NCBI GenBank assembly: GCA_038320345.1
Contig: JBBQED010000010.1
Location: 1 to 64,000 of the forward strand
Direction: 5' to 3'
Length of the DNA: 64,000 nucleotides
Source of the DNA: JBBQED01 sp038320345
GTDB lineage: Bacteria > Bacteroidota > Bacteroidia > AKYH767-A > OLB10
Made by a program: the position numbers and the translations under genes. The notes below the pieces were generated by a model, which did not search any database, was not told where the DNA came from, and saw nothing but the letters and a program-made list of their open reading frames with translations. Shown here in pieces: positions 37,353-47,092 of the stretch; the stretch's first letter is position 1; each line of letters opens with the position of its first letter.

Positions 37353-38543
37353 TCATTTCAATTCATTTACTTTCTCTAACAGCAATTTTGTTGTCTTCGC
37401 ATCTTGCGCAGTAGCGTTCGCGAGTTCTAACGCGTGATTACCGGTTTTTAGCGCAAGATCTTTATCGCCTAACCGATAGGCCAGCGACGCTAAAGTATGA
37501 TTGTACTTGTAATTGTCGTTTAGTTTTACAGCTTCTTTCGCCCAGTCTTCAGCCTTTTTCAGAAGCAAAGTATCAGAAGTTCTTTCATAAAAAACAAAAG
37601 CTACTTCATTTAATCGACGGTGATCATCTTTACAATAGGTGTCAATAAAAGCAGGAGCAGCAGCTAGATATTCTGTCCATTTAGATTTCATTTTCATCTT
37701 ATTCATATCTGCATAAGCCGCAATCTTATCCGCAAGATCTATTTTGGAAGATTTGATTTTTGCAATGAGTGCATCATATCCTATACTATCCAGTCGTTGA
37801 ACTTTCTGCATGAGCGCACTATTGTAATTATTGAGGATGCGATTGTCAACACTATCAGCACCATATTTTGCTGCAAAATCTTTTCTTCTGGCAAGCACTC
37901 TTCCCATTGCGGGTTGATTTACATCACGGAAATAATCATTGATGATTTTCCAGTAAGGTGCATCAGTAAATTTATCATCCGGAATTCCTAACAAGTAACC
38001 ATTGATAGTTTCTTGATTATCCATACTTCCCTGTGCAATCATGCGGAAATAATTTCCTGCTTCATCCGGAGACATTAATCCAGCCTTAAATTTTTTATCG
38101 AAGGTGCGGAATTGTTTTGTTGAATCAATTGCCTCAGCTCCGATCTTCAAAAAATCTGCTTTATAACGACGTCCTCCAACTCTATGAATCATATCTCCAC
38201 TTCCATCAAACCATACATAAGTGGGGAAGCTGGTAATCTTTAAACGTTTATTTAAATCTTTACCTTCTTTCTCCATATCTAATTTGATACAGATAAAATG
38301 GGCATTGTAAAATTTGCCGACTTCAGCATCAGGATAAATACTATCTTTCATGTATTCGCAGTAGTGACACCAAGCGGCAAATCCATGTAGAAATACTGGT
38401 TTGTTTTCTGCTTTCGATTTCGCGATAGCTTGCTCGTAAGTAAGATCCTGAAAAATAATTCCAGATGGTGCAGCATTATCTTGAGCCTTTACATTTACAT
38501 GAATGATTAATAAGACAACAAGAGAGTAAAGTAATTTACGCAT
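37353..38543 (-). CDS. Exported thioredoxin-fold protein with helical C-terminal region
   Basis: This protein is about 396 residues. I start it at the ATG at 38543 (MRKLLYSLVV), which begins a proper signal peptide ending VKAQ. A thioredoxin domain (about 25-150) has WCHYCEYM as CxxC motif and SFPTYVWFDG with the cis-Pro. The rest is mostly helical, with a TPR-like end (LASLAYRLGDKDLALKTGNHAL). Probably a periplasmic thiol-disulfide protein. Confidence 0.87.
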   Translation of the reverse strand: MRKLLYSLVVLLIIHVNVKAQDNAAPSGIIFQDLTYEQAIAKSKAENKPVFLHGFAAWCHYCEYMKDSIYPDAEVGKFYNAHFICIKLDMEKEGKDLNKRLKITSFPTYVWFDGSGDMIHRVGGRRYKADFLKIGAEAIDSTKQFRTFDKKFKAGLMSPDEAGNYFRMIAQGSMDNQETINGYLLGIPDDKFTDAPYWKIINDYFRDVNQPAMGRVLARRKDFAAKYGADSVDNRILNNYNSALMQKVQRLDSIGYDALIAKIKSSKIDLADKIAAYADMNKMKMKSKWTEYLAAAPAFIDTYCKDDHRRLNEVAFVFYERTSDTLLLKKAEDWAKEAVKLNDNYKYNHTLASLAYRLGDKDLALKTGNHALELANATAQDAKTTKLLLEKVNELK

Positions 38544-38630
38544 GGAAGGAAATTGATTTTGTGATATCGGAATACGAAGGTAAGGCATTCTAAAAGCAGG
38601 AGTATGAAAGGTGTATGAACGGAGGCGTTT

Positions 38631-39260
38631 TCAGGGCGAATTATCGGATCTGATTAGGCAAAAAGGTAGGTACCAATATCGTTTGGTGTCTGTATGGACT
38701 ATAATTTCATCATCACAGGTGACCCGGATGCCCTTATTATTCCGTTTAATTATTCGCATCGCTCCACCTTTTATAGCGCTAATGATCAGCTCTTTTAAAC
38801 GCTCTTCGCTAGCAGAAGGATTCAACTGGGCAATCAAAATTCCCTGGTGATTATTATACAAATCCATAACACCGGATAGAGAATCGGGTAGAGCTCCTTC
38901 TTCTAACCTTCCTTTCTTAAAATCTCGGTAATTGCCTTTTTCATGAGCTTTTCCTAATTTTTCAGCTCTTTTTGGTCCTACTCCTTTGGTTTCCAGCGCC
39001 ATCCAGTAAGCATGTCGAAAAGCATCTACCTGCCCACCATTAGGGAATTGATCTAGTACACTATCTTTTAAAACGGCTTGTGTTTCAATTCGCGCCTGAG
39101 TTGTAATGTTCCAAGCTTTCTTGGCTTTGAAAAGATGGAATACGGTCCACGTTTTCTCCGGACGGCTCAGTTGAGAGAATTTTTTAATCAGGCTTTGCCC
39201 TTCACAGATATGTATAGACACCAAAAGCAGCAGAGAAAGTACTGCCTTATCCTTGTTCAT
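38631..39260 (-). CDS. Exported protein with DUF6973-like domain
   Basis: This 209-residue protein has a signal peptide (about 1-21). The central region has the pattern FPNGGQVDAFRHAYWMA, EKLGKAHEKGN and MDLYNNHQG, resembling DUF6973-type domains with conserved His and Asn residues. Its start overlaps the stop of the upstream gene by 1 bp, so the two are coupled. Function unknown. Confidence 0.75.
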   Translation of the reverse strand: MNKDKAVLSLLLLVSIHICEGQSLIKKFSQLSRPEKTWTVFHLFKAKKAWNITTQARIETQAVLKDSVLDQFPNGGQVDAFRHAYWMALETKGVGPKRAEKLGKAHEKGNYRDFKKGRLEEGALPDSLSGVMDLYNNHQGILIAQLNPSASEERLKELIISAIKGGAMRIIKRNNKGIRVTCDDEIIVHTDTKRYWYLPFCLIRSDNSP

Positions 39261-39709
39261 TATTTCGTGGCGAATAACATCATTCCTTTCGCAATCACGA
39301 AGCCAAAGAATTGCAGTTGCTCCTGTAGGTTATCCGTTTCTCCTGCTAAGCTCATGCGGAAGCGATCCCAGAGGATTTCGGGAGCATCAACAGTTGGCAT
39401 GCAATAGTATTCAGGGGCGCCTCTGAGCTTCGTATAGACCATGATGATGGCGCATGGTTTTTGATCTCCTGAACGATAGAGTCCCTTAAAAACAGACTTA
39501 CGCTCACCATATTCGTAAGTAGCGATGTCATTTACTTTGTAGCCTTTCTTTAATTCAACACCCATCTGTAAAAATAGCCGATAACCCACAGCGCCCATAT
39601 TATATTCCTCTTCAGTAGTTGGGGTCATTGCTGTAGTTGTGGGTGCGGTTTGTGCTTGGAGTAATCCTGTAATAATGAAGAAGAGCAGCAGGAAGAGGAT
39701 TTTTTTCAT
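39260..39709 (-). CDS. Small exported protein of unknown function
   Basis: This 149-residue protein has a signal peptide (about 1-19, ending LQAQ) and one domain with YRLFLQMGVELKKGYKV and VFKGLYRSGDQKPCAI. No family recognised. It is the first gene of a two-gene operon with the DUF6973-like protein. Confidence 0.72.
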   Translation of the reverse strand: MKKILFLLLFFIITGLLQAQTAPTTTAMTPTTEEEYNMGAVGYRLFLQMGVELKKGYKVNDIATYEYGERKSVFKGLYRSGDQKPCAIIMVYTKLRGAPEYYCMPTVDAPEILWDRFRMSLAGETDNLQEQLQFFGFVIAKGMMLFATK

Positions 39710-39946
39710 GAGTTGAAGTGGATATCAGAGGTATATTATCGTTTGGAGTAACTTTTTGTCTCCTGCAAATGTATTAAAGCTTAGGACTGAAATAAAGGAC
39801 CTGTAACGCTTTCATGAAGATTTATGATTTCGCGGTCTAATTACAGGAGTCAGAACTTCATTTACCAATGAAAAATTGCATTTAACATAACAACTCTATG
39901 AATTTTTCATCTTCGTTGTATCTTCGGACCCACATCTTTAAAAAGC

Positions 39947-40843
39947 ATGGCAACTAAAACTGTTGAACTGGCCCGCATGGGAAATATCGTAGTTGAGAAA
40001 AAGTACGGTATGTCATATGATGAATTCGCAGAAAAACATCTCTTTGCAAATTACCCTGTAGTGATTGGCGATGCCTGTAAAGACTGGCCTGCAAAAGATA
40101 AATTTACTCCTGATTTTTTCAAAGAGCATTATGCAAGTCGAGATGTGAAAGTGCAAGGTACTTGGTTTAAACTAGGGGATTATATTGAATTGATGATGAC
40201 CAGCACGGAAGATAATCCCGCGCCTTATCCTTGTAAGTTACAGATCGACCGTGATTATCCTGAATTACTTCCTGATGTAACGCCGCGTTTTAGTTATGCC
40301 TTACCTGATCGAACACATAGTAAATTACTTCCTGAACAGTTTTTAGGAGGTGCGGATACGTTAGAAATATTTTTCGGGAGTCCAGGAGGCAGATTTCCAT
40401 ATATGCATTACGATTATATGTGTTTGCATGCGTATATAACGCAGTTGTATGGGCAGAAAGAATTTACTGTAATTCCTCCAAGTCAAACTGAGTTTGTTTA
40501 TCCTGATCCTGCAAATCCTTGGATGTCGATGGTTGATGTGGTGGGCAAACCGGATCTTGAAAAATTTCCGTTGTATAAAAAAGCAACTCCTATTTCATTC
40601 GTTGTTGGTCCTGGTGAAACGATGTTTATTCCCTGTGGGTGGTGGCATACTGCTCATTCCGTTACTCCAACGATTTCCGTTGCACTCGATTGTTTGAATG
40701 CTTCTAATTGGGGAAATTTTATGGGAGAAGTAGATCTTATGATGAGTCGTCAAAAACCGTTGAAAGCAAAGATGGCAAAAGCTTTTCTGGGAGTCTTAGG
40801 TGGCGTGTTTGCTGCTACAGAAAAAGTAGGAATCAGAGTTTAA
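39947..40843 (+). CDS. Cupin/JmjC-like Fe(II)/2-oxoglutarate oxygenase
   Basis: This 298-residue protein has a double-stranded beta-helix. The HxD pair is in YMHYDYMCLHAY, the distal His in WWHTAHSVTP, with FIPCGWWH before it. This is the cupin_8/JmjC arrangement of protein or small-molecule hydroxylases. Substrate unknown. Its end overlaps the convergent thioesterase-like gene by 4 bp. Confidence 0.87.
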   Translation: MATKTVELARMGNIVVEKKYGMSYDEFAEKHLFANYPVVIGDACKDWPAKDKFTPDFFKEHYASRDVKVQGTWFKLGDYIELMMTSTEDNPAPYPCKLQIDRDYPELLPDVTPRFSYALPDRTHSKLLPEQFLGGADTLEIFFGSPGGRFPYMHYDYMCLHAYITQLYGQKEFTVIPPSQTEFVYPDPANPWMSMVDVVGKPDLEKFPLYKKATPISFVVGPGETMFIPCGWWHTAHSVTPTISVALDCLNASNWGNFMGEVDLMMSRQKPLKAKMAKAFLGVLGGVFAATEKVGIRV

Positions 40844-41349
40844 CCCTCCAATTTTACTTTTGTTTTACTCCATGGTTTAATCTGCCAATGAATTTTTCCT
40901 GTGCAGATATGATGTTGATTCCGATCATATATTTCTACCGTGTACCATCGAAATGTTGCATCTTCCGTACTGAGTACCTTTTTTAAATTTTCAATTTCTT
41001 CATCAGGTAAACTGTATCGTATGGTGGCTTCCATTTTTGCCTGATAATGATAGGTCATCTGAATATCTTTCAGGATGATTCTATACTCATCGATAGAAAG
41101 ATGCCGAGTTAAACTTAAACCGCTAATATATTCACAGGCGGTTGCTAACGCACAAGCATGAATTCCATTTAAGTGATTTTTATTTTTGCGGATATACGGA
41201 ATCGTTAGTTCAAGTGTCTTCGGTTCAATCTTGCTCACCGCAAATTGATGTGGACCATTAAATGGATTCATCCTCCATAAAGCTCTGTTTAAAATCCAAC
41301 GTGCAAAAGAAGAAGAAGATGCTTTTTCGAAAATGTTTTTGATGTCCAC
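40840..41349 (-). CDS. DUF4442 hotdog-fold protein (thioesterase-like)
   Basis: This 169-residue protein has NPFNGPHQFAVSKIEP, the helix NHLNGIHACALATACEYISG and the strand YHYQAKMEATIRYSL. The pattern is that of the DUF4442 branch of the hotdog superfamily, related to acyl-CoA thioesterases. It follows the NMO-family gene by 8 bp on the same strand, so the two likely form an operon. Confidence 0.85.
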   Translation of the reverse strand: MDIKNIFEKASSSSFARWILNRALWRMNPFNGPHQFAVSKIEPKTLELTIPYIRKNKNHLNGIHACALATACEYISGLSLTRHLSIDEYRIILKDIQMTYHYQAKMEATIRYSLPDEEIENLKKVLSTEDATFRWYTVEIYDRNQHHICTGKIHWQIKPWSKTKVKLEG

Positions 41350-41357
41350 GATAAGGT

Positions 41358-42368
41358 TCAGCTTTGAAAGTCGTTATTTAACTTCTTTAATGCAGAATTA
41401 GTTTCCATTTGCAGGCGCGCAATAATTTCCTCACAAGGAGTAATTTTATCAATCAATTCAACAGTTTGTCCTGCGCACCATAAATTTTTATAGTTTCCAG
41501 GTTTCACGGCATCTTCCAGATTTTTCATTCCTTTAATCTGAACAAGCATCTTAAAATATTTTTTAGTAGTGGAATTGTTACTCAGTAAGCGTTCCCACCA
41601 GCCTTGTTTAGTTCCGATTTTTTTTGCGTAAGGAGTATTGATGATAGCACAAGGTGTTCCTGAAAGACGTTCTGTCAAGACAATATCTTCCATGCCTGAA
41701 TCGATGATAGCTTGTTTATATTCATCACTCACTTTAGATTCTGGGCTCGCAATAAACAGCGTTCCAATACTTGCCCCCGAAGCACCTAAAGCAAGTATAG
41801 AAAGTAACCCATCTCCTGTAGCAATACCACCGGCAGCAATAACTGGAATTTCAGGAAAGTGTTTTTTAAGCGTTGGAATTAATATCATGTGCGGATACGG
41901 TCCTGCATGTCCACCCGCACCTTGTCCTACTGCAATAAATCCATCACAGCCTACTGAAGCACATTTTTTTGCGTGAACCAAATTAGTAACATCGCAATAT
42001 ACTTTAGCGCCATAAGCATGCGCTTGTTTAATAACTTCTTCGGGGTTTCCGAGTGAAGTTATATAAAAAGGAACTTTTGCTTTTACACAGGATTCTAGAT
42101 GTTTTTTATAGAGTGGATTTGTTTGCTGAACAATGAGATTGACTCCATAATTACCCTTGCAATTATGGGTTACCCGATAGGTATTAAGATTATTTAATAC
42201 AGTATCGAGTTCTCCTTCTTTGCGGTAATTGAGTGTTGGAAAAGAGCCCATAATTCCTTTGCGCATCGCCGCTTGGAGCATGGGTTCGTTTGAAACTAGG
42301 AACATAGGAGCCATAATGATGGGTAGCTCCAAGTTGAACGTCTTACTGAAATCAGTCTGTATCGACAT
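41358..42368 (-). CDS. Nitronate monooxygenase family flavoprotein
   Basis: This 336-residue TIM-barrel FMN protein has LPIIMAPMFLVSN near the start, VAQ-type VGQGAGGHAGPYPH (about 148-161), IPVIAAGGIATGDGLL and ALGASGASIGTLFIASPES. These are marks of the NMO/2-nitropropane dioxygenase family, which also includes enoyl-ACP reductase-like members. Neighbouring acyl-CoA ligase and thioesterase-like genes would fit a fatty-acid-related role. Confidence 0.9.
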   Translation of the reverse strand: MSIQTDFSKTFNLELPIIMAPMFLVSNEPMLQAAMRKGIMGSFPTLNYRKEGELDTVLNNLNTYRVTHNCKGNYGVNLIVQQTNPLYKKHLESCVKAKVPFYITSLGNPEEVIKQAHAYGAKVYCDVTNLVHAKKCASVGCDGFIAVGQGAGGHAGPYPHMILIPTLKKHFPEIPVIAAGGIATGDGLLSILALGASGASIGTLFIASPESKVSDEYKQAIIDSGMEDIVLTERLSGTPCAIINTPYAKKIGTKQGWWERLLSNNSTTKKYFKMLVQIKGMKNLEDAVKPGNYKNLWCAGQTVELIDKITPCEEIIARLQMETNSALKKLNNDFQS

Positions 42369-42462
42369 AATAATTACGGGTATACGATGAAAGACGTATG
42401 AGGTTATGGAAAATTATTTTGCCGGATTCACTTTCCAGTTTTTATGTTCCGTTTCACTAGTC

Positions 42463-42470
42463 TATATTTG
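42463..42470 (+). promoter_or_regulatory. -7 promoter box of the acyl-CoA ligase gene (TATATTTG)
   Basis: Exact TAnnTTTG, 25 bp before the ATG at 42496. Confidence 0.5.
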
Positions 42471-42495
42471 ACATAAAGCTAAGCAATTCGAAAAG

Positions 42496-44265
42496 ATGGA
42501 AGTAACGAGAGTGTTTGATCTTTTAAACCGCTATGAAGAGCGATATAGTGATAAGTTGGATGCCTTTGCCTGTAAGGTAGATGGTCAATGGGTAAAGCAT
42601 AGTGCCCGAGAGATGATTTCTCAAGCTAACCTGATTAGCTTCGGCTTGCTTGCAATGGGTTTTCAGAAAGGTGATAAAATTGCCACTTTAAGTAATAATC
42701 GTCCCGAATGGAATTTTCTGGATCTGGGCATGATGCAAGTGGGAGGAATTCACGTTCCCGTTTATCCCACAATTGCTGAAGCAGATCTCAAATTTATATT
42801 GCAAGATGCAGAAGTGAAATATGTTTTTGTTTCTACTGAAGACCTGTGGGATAAAGTGAAATTAGCTTGCTCAGACTTATCATCAATTAAAGGGATGTTT
42901 AGCTTTGATAAGTTAGAAGGAAAAACGCATTGGACCCATATTCTTGATCAAGGTATTGCTCATCCTGCACCTGAAAAAGTTGAAGCTATTAAATCAGGAA
43001 TTCAACCGCATGATTTATTTACACTGCTTTATACCAGCGGAACTACGGGCGTTCCTAAAGGCGTAATGTTATCGCATGATAATATTATTAGTCAGATTAT
43101 GGCAGCAGAAACATTAGCACCTGTAACTCCTCAAAGTAGAGCATTAAGTTTTCTTCCACTTAACCACGTTTACGAAAGAGTGCTATGTTATCTCTATTTG
43201 TATCTCGGCGTTTCGGTGTATTATGCGGAGAGTATTGAAAAGGTAGCCGAAAATTTGAGAGAGGTGCAACCTGAAATATTTGGCTGTGTTCCTAGATTAT
43301 TTGAAAAAGTGTACGATCGCATTGTTGCAAAAGGAGGAGAGCTCACGGGCATCAAAAAGAAATTATTTTTCTGGGCTCTCGACTTAGGTTTGAAATATGA
43401 AATTGATGGAAAGAACGGTGCATTTTATGAATTCCAATTAAAAATTGCGCGTAAACTGATCTTCAGCAAATGGCAAGAAGCATTAGGTGGAAACGTAAAG
43501 GCAGCAATTTCTGGTGGAGCAGCATTACAACAACGACTCGCAAGAGTATTCTGGGCTGCTGAAATTCCTATTCTGGAAGGCTACGGATTAACAGAAACGA
43601 GTCCCATCATTGCAGTGAATACTCTTGAACCAGGCGGACTGCGTTTTGGTACTGTAGGGAAGGTGTATAAAAGAGTAACGGTGCGCATAGCCGAAGATGG
43701 TGAAATACTCTGCAAAGGACCTAATGTCATGTTGGGCTATTTCAAACGTCCCGATCTTACTGCAGAAATTATTGATAGTGATGGATGGCTTCACACGGGA
43801 GATATTGGCGTGTTGGAAGATGGCGTTTATCTTAAAATTACAGATCGTAAAAAGGAGATCTTCAAGACTTCTGGAGGCAAGTATATTGTTCCGCAGCATA
43901 TCGAAAATATGCTTAAAGAAAGTCGCTTCATCGAGCAAGTGATGGTGATTGGGGAGAATCAAAAATTCGCAGGAGCATTCATTGTTCCGGCATTCGTGTT
44001 TTTGAAAGAATGGTGTACACGCAAAGGCATTGCGGTTCCTGCTTCCAATGAAGCATTAATTAAAATGCCCGAAGTTCAAGCGCGACTGAATGAGGAAATA
44101 GATTTAGTGAATACTCGTTTAGCACACTATGAAACGATCAAAAAATGTGAATTGATTTCTAAGGAATGGACGGTAGATAATGGAGAATTAACTCCGAAAC
44201 TTAGCTTGAAAAGAAGAGTTATTTTGGATCGTAATAAGGAGTTGTTTCAAAAGATTTATGCCTGA
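42496..44265 (+). CDS. Long-chain acyl-CoA synthetase (AMP-forming)
   Basis: This 589-residue ANL-superfamily enzyme has the P-loop LLYTSGTTGVPKGVMLSHDN (about 177-196), SFLPLNHVYER, EGYGLTETSPI, WLHTGDIG and KITDRKKEIFKTSGGKYI. This is the FAA1/FadD15-like long form common in Bacteroidota. It activates fatty acids for degradation or lipid synthesis. Confidence 0.94.
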   Translation: MEVTRVFDLLNRYEERYSDKLDAFACKVDGQWVKHSAREMISQANLISFGLLAMGFQKGDKIATLSNNRPEWNFLDLGMMQVGGIHVPVYPTIAEADLKFILQDAEVKYVFVSTEDLWDKVKLACSDLSSIKGMFSFDKLEGKTHWTHILDQGIAHPAPEKVEAIKSGIQPHDLFTLLYTSGTTGVPKGVMLSHDNIISQIMAAETLAPVTPQSRALSFLPLNHVYERVLCYLYLYLGVSVYYAESIEKVAENLREVQPEIFGCVPRLFEKVYDRIVAKGGELTGIKKKLFFWALDLGLKYEIDGKNGAFYEFQLKIARKLIFSKWQEALGGNVKAAISGGAALQQRLARVFWAAEIPILEGYGLTETSPIIAVNTLEPGGLRFGTVGKVYKRVTVRIAEDGEILCKGPNVMLGYFKRPDLTAEIIDSDGWLHTGDIGVLEDGVYLKITDRKKEIFKTSGGKYIVPQHIENMLKESRFIEQVMVIGENQKFAGAFIVPAFVFLKEWCTRKGIAVPASNEALIKMPEVQARLNEEIDLVNTRLAHYETIKKCELISKEWTVDNGELTPKLSLKRRVILDRNKELFQKIYA

Positions 44266-44320
44266 TGATTCGCTGATTTTTTTCTTGCTGAGTAGCTTAA
44301 ATCATTATTTTTTTGCCAAC

Positions 44321-44363
44321 AAAAAAAATGCTTCTGCAATACCATTCGGGATTGCAGAAGCAT
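44321..44363 (-). terminator. Intrinsic terminator of the pdhC gene
   Basis: ATGCTTCTGCAAT and ATTGCAGAAGCAT form a 13-bp perfect stem. On the minus strand it is followed by T8. Confidence 0.92.
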
Positions 44364-44386
44364 CGCTAATAATTTTATTCTAAAAT

Positions 44387-45688
44387 TTAGATATTTCCTT
44401 GTCCCAATAAAATAATTGGATTTTCAAGTAATCCTTTGAAAGTATTTAAGAATTTAGAACCTACAACACCATCTACAACACGATGGTCACAGCTTAAGGT
44501 AACACGCATCACATGTCCGGGTTGAACGCTATTGTTCTTCACAACTGGCACTTGTTTGATTGCACCAATAGCCATGATACAGGCATCAGGTGGATTAATG
44601 ATGGCAGTAAATTCTTCAATATTAAACATACCGAGGTTGGAAATCGTAAATGTATTTCCTTCCCAATCCTGAGGTTGTAATTTTTTATCTTTTGCCTTTT
44701 GAGCGTAAGCTTTTACTTCCGTTGCAATCTGCGAGAGTGATTTACTGTCGGTAAAACGTACTACAGGAACGAGCAATCCATCTTCAACGGCTACCGCAAC
44801 ACCAATGTTGATATGATGGTTGTAACGAATTTTATCTCCTAACCATGAGCTATTTACTGCAGGATGTTGACGTAAAGCAGTTGCAGCGGCTTTCATCACA
44901 AAATCGTTGAAAGAAATTTTTACAGAAGAAACTTGATTTACACTTTCACGAGCTTTCACCACTTCATCCATATCGATATCCATGGTTAAATAGAAGTGAG
45001 GCGCTGTAAACATACTTTCAGAAAGACGACGCGCAATGGTTTTTCTCATTTGAGAAACCGCTACTTCTTCAAAACTTTCTTTGGTGACAGCACCTGGAGC
45101 AATCGTTCCAGTTTGTACAAATGAACCAGGTTTAAACCAATCTATATCCCGTTTTACAATCCTGCCGTGATCTCCGCTGCCTTTGAGCATAGTGAGATCA
45201 ATGCCTTTTTCTTCGGCAAGACGCTTTGCCAATGGAGAAGCTTTTGTTCTATCGTCACCGTTAACTGAGGTGAGGATTTCAGCAACACGAGGAGCTGCAA
45301 TAGCTGGTTTTTCAGGAGCAGCTTCAGCAACAGTTGTTTCTTTAGTAGCAGGAGCAGGAGGGGGAGGCGTACTTGCATTTGCCGCAGCAGGAGCAGCAGC
45401 AGTAGCTTTGGCTTTTTCTTCAGCTTCAAGTAAGGGTTTATAATCTTCGCCAGGTTTTCCCATAACAATGAGTACGCCATCAACAGGTGCTGCCTTTCCT
45501 TCTTCAACACCAATATATAAAAGGGTGCCATCGGAATAGGATTCAAATTCCATGGTGGCTTTATCGGTTTCGATTTCAGCAACTAATTCTCCATTCTTCA
45601 CTGCATCACCCACTTTCTTATGCCATTTCACAACAACACCTTCAGTCATCGTATCACTCATCTTGGGCATTCTGACAATTTCGGCCAT
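44387..45688 (-). CDS. pdhC: Pyruvate dehydrogenase E2, dihydrolipoamide acetyltransferase
   Basis: This 433-residue protein has one lipoyl domain (about 1-78, lipoylated Lys in ETDKATMEF), an Ala/Pro-rich linker, a peripheral-subunit-binding domain (about 133-170: KASPLAKRLAEEKGIDL) and the catalytic domain ending in SCDHRVVDGVVGSKFL with the active-site His/Asp. It lies downstream of pdhA in the same direction. Confidence 0.94.
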   Translation of the reverse strand: MAEIVRMPKMSDTMTEGVVVKWHKKVGDAVKNGELVAEIETDKATMEFESYSDGTLLYIGVEEGKAAPVDGVLIVMGKPGEDYKPLLEAEEKAKATAAAPAAANASTPPPPAPATKETTVAEAAPEKPAIAAPRVAEILTSVNGDDRTKASPLAKRLAEEKGIDLTMLKGSGDHGRIVKRDIDWFKPGSFVQTGTIAPGAVTKESFEEVAVSQMRKTIARRLSESMFTAPHFYLTMDIDMDEVVKARESVNQVSSVKISFNDFVMKAAATALRQHPAVNSSWLGDKIRYNHHINIGVAVAVEDGLLVPVVRFTDSKSLSQIATEVKAYAQKAKDKKLQPQDWEGNTFTISNLGMFNIEEFTAIINPPDACIMAIGAIKQVPVVKNNSVQPGHVMRVTLSCDHRVVDGVVGSKFLNTFKGLLENPIILLGQGNI

Positions 45689-45850
45689 AATTTAATTTTA
45701 TTACACTCTGATATTTTAGTTAGGAAGAGATAGGATTGGACTGCTCTATTTTAATCACATGTATTATTTCTAGATGTTGGACTCATCGCCTCTTCTAGAA
45801 CAACACAAGTTCATCTTTCAAGATAAACAGGACCTCAGTGGAGGTGTAGT

Positions 45851-46873
45851 TTATTCCATTATATAGGGATAGTCGCTTTGGGTATACACATCTTTATATA
45901 ATTCAGATGGATCAGGGTAAGGAGATTCTTCAGCAAATTTTACACAGTCTTCAACAACGTCTGCTACTTTTTTATTGATAGCTTCTATTTCTTCTTCTGT
46001 TCCTAATTTGTTATCAAGAACTGTTGCACGAACCATCTCGAGAGGATCTTTTGCTTTATAGCTTTCTACTTCTTCCTTGGTGCGGTATTTTGCAGGATCA
46101 CTCATTGAATGTCCGCGGTAGCGATAGGTTTGCATCTCGAGAAATACAGGTCCTTTTCCAGTACGTGCATGTTCGCAAGCCATATCCATAGCTTCGTGAA
46201 CAGCTTCTACACTCATGCCATCAACAGGATAAGAGGGCATGTCATAGGCGGAACCTAATTTGTATAACTCAGTAACATTACTCGTGCGTTCTACAGATGT
46301 TCCCATTGCATAGGCGTTATTTTCTACTACAAAAACTACTGGAAGTTTCCAGAGCATAGCCATATTAAATGCTTCGTGCAAGGCACCTTGACGAACAGCG
46401 CCGTCGCCCATATAACACACGCAAACTAATCCAGTATTATTATATTTTTCAGCAAATGCAATTCCTGCTCCTAGTGGAATTTGTCCTCCAACAATTCCAT
46501 GTCCACCGAAAAAACGATGAGGCTTAGAGAACATATGCATGGAACCTCCTTTGCCTTTGGAACATCCCGTTGCTTTACCGTACAATTCTGCCATCACTTC
46601 ACGAGCAGGAATTCCTTTAGCCAATGCATGTGCATGATCACGATATGCGGTAATCATGGAGTCTTCAGCTTTCATTACACTGATCGCTCCTGCAACTACA
46701 GCTTCTTGTCCAATATAGAGGTGACAAAATCCTTTGATTTTTTGCATGCCATAGAGCTGCCCCGCTTTTTCTTCAAAACGTCGCATCAACAACATTTCTT
46801 CATACCATTTCAGGTAAGTCTCACGGTTGAATTTCAATTTGCTCTTCTTCGCTTTAGTGGTGGTCGTTTCCAT
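45851..46873 (-). CDS. pdhA: Pyruvate dehydrogenase E1 component, alpha subunit
   Basis: This 340-residue thiamine-diphosphate enzyme subunit has the ThDP motif GDGAVRQGALHEAFNMA, ...NNAYAMGTS, and the YRYRGHSMSDPAKYRT phospho-loop. The E1 beta gene that it needs is not in the neighbourhood and must lie elsewhere. The gene order cdd-pdhA-pdhC is familiar in Bacteroidota. Confidence 0.95.
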   Translation of the reverse strand: METTTTKAKKSKLKFNRETYLKWYEEMLLMRRFEEKAGQLYGMQKIKGFCHLYIGQEAVVAGAISVMKAEDSMITAYRDHAHALAKGIPAREVMAELYGKATGCSKGKGGSMHMFSKPHRFFGGHGIVGGQIPLGAGIAFAEKYNNTGLVCVCYMGDGAVRQGALHEAFNMAMLWKLPVVFVVENNAYAMGTSVERTSNVTELYKLGSAYDMPSYPVDGMSVEAVHEAMDMACEHARTGKGPVFLEMQTYRYRGHSMSDPAKYRTKEEVESYKAKDPLEMVRATVLDNKLGTEEEIEAINKKVADVVEDCVKFAEESPYPDPSELYKDVYTQSDYPYIME

Positions 46874-47059
46874 TAATTACAAAAATAAAGAAAACCCCTT
46901 TCAAAAAGTGGTGTTTGTAGGTTTCGAAGATGAAACTTTCCGTTAGCAGTAATCTATAGGGGAAACACTAAAAATCGTCTGTTAAAGACTGAAAATTAGG
47001 TTGTTAATGTAAACTAATCCGAAGCTCGGAAAATATGATCACTCTCCCTCTGCAATATA

Positions 47060-47092
47060 AAAATCCAGAAAACCTGTAAAGAGAGGTTTTCT
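47060..47092 (-). terminator. Intrinsic terminator of cdd
   Basis: AGAAAACCT/AGGTTTTCT stem immediately after the stop codon, followed on the minus strand by GGATTTTTAT. Confidence 0.6.

Noticed and set aside
45154..45582. 142-codon frame rich in Leu/Pro on the same strand as pdhC
   Set aside because: Out-of-frame reading of the Ala/Pro-rich linker of E2; composition artefact.
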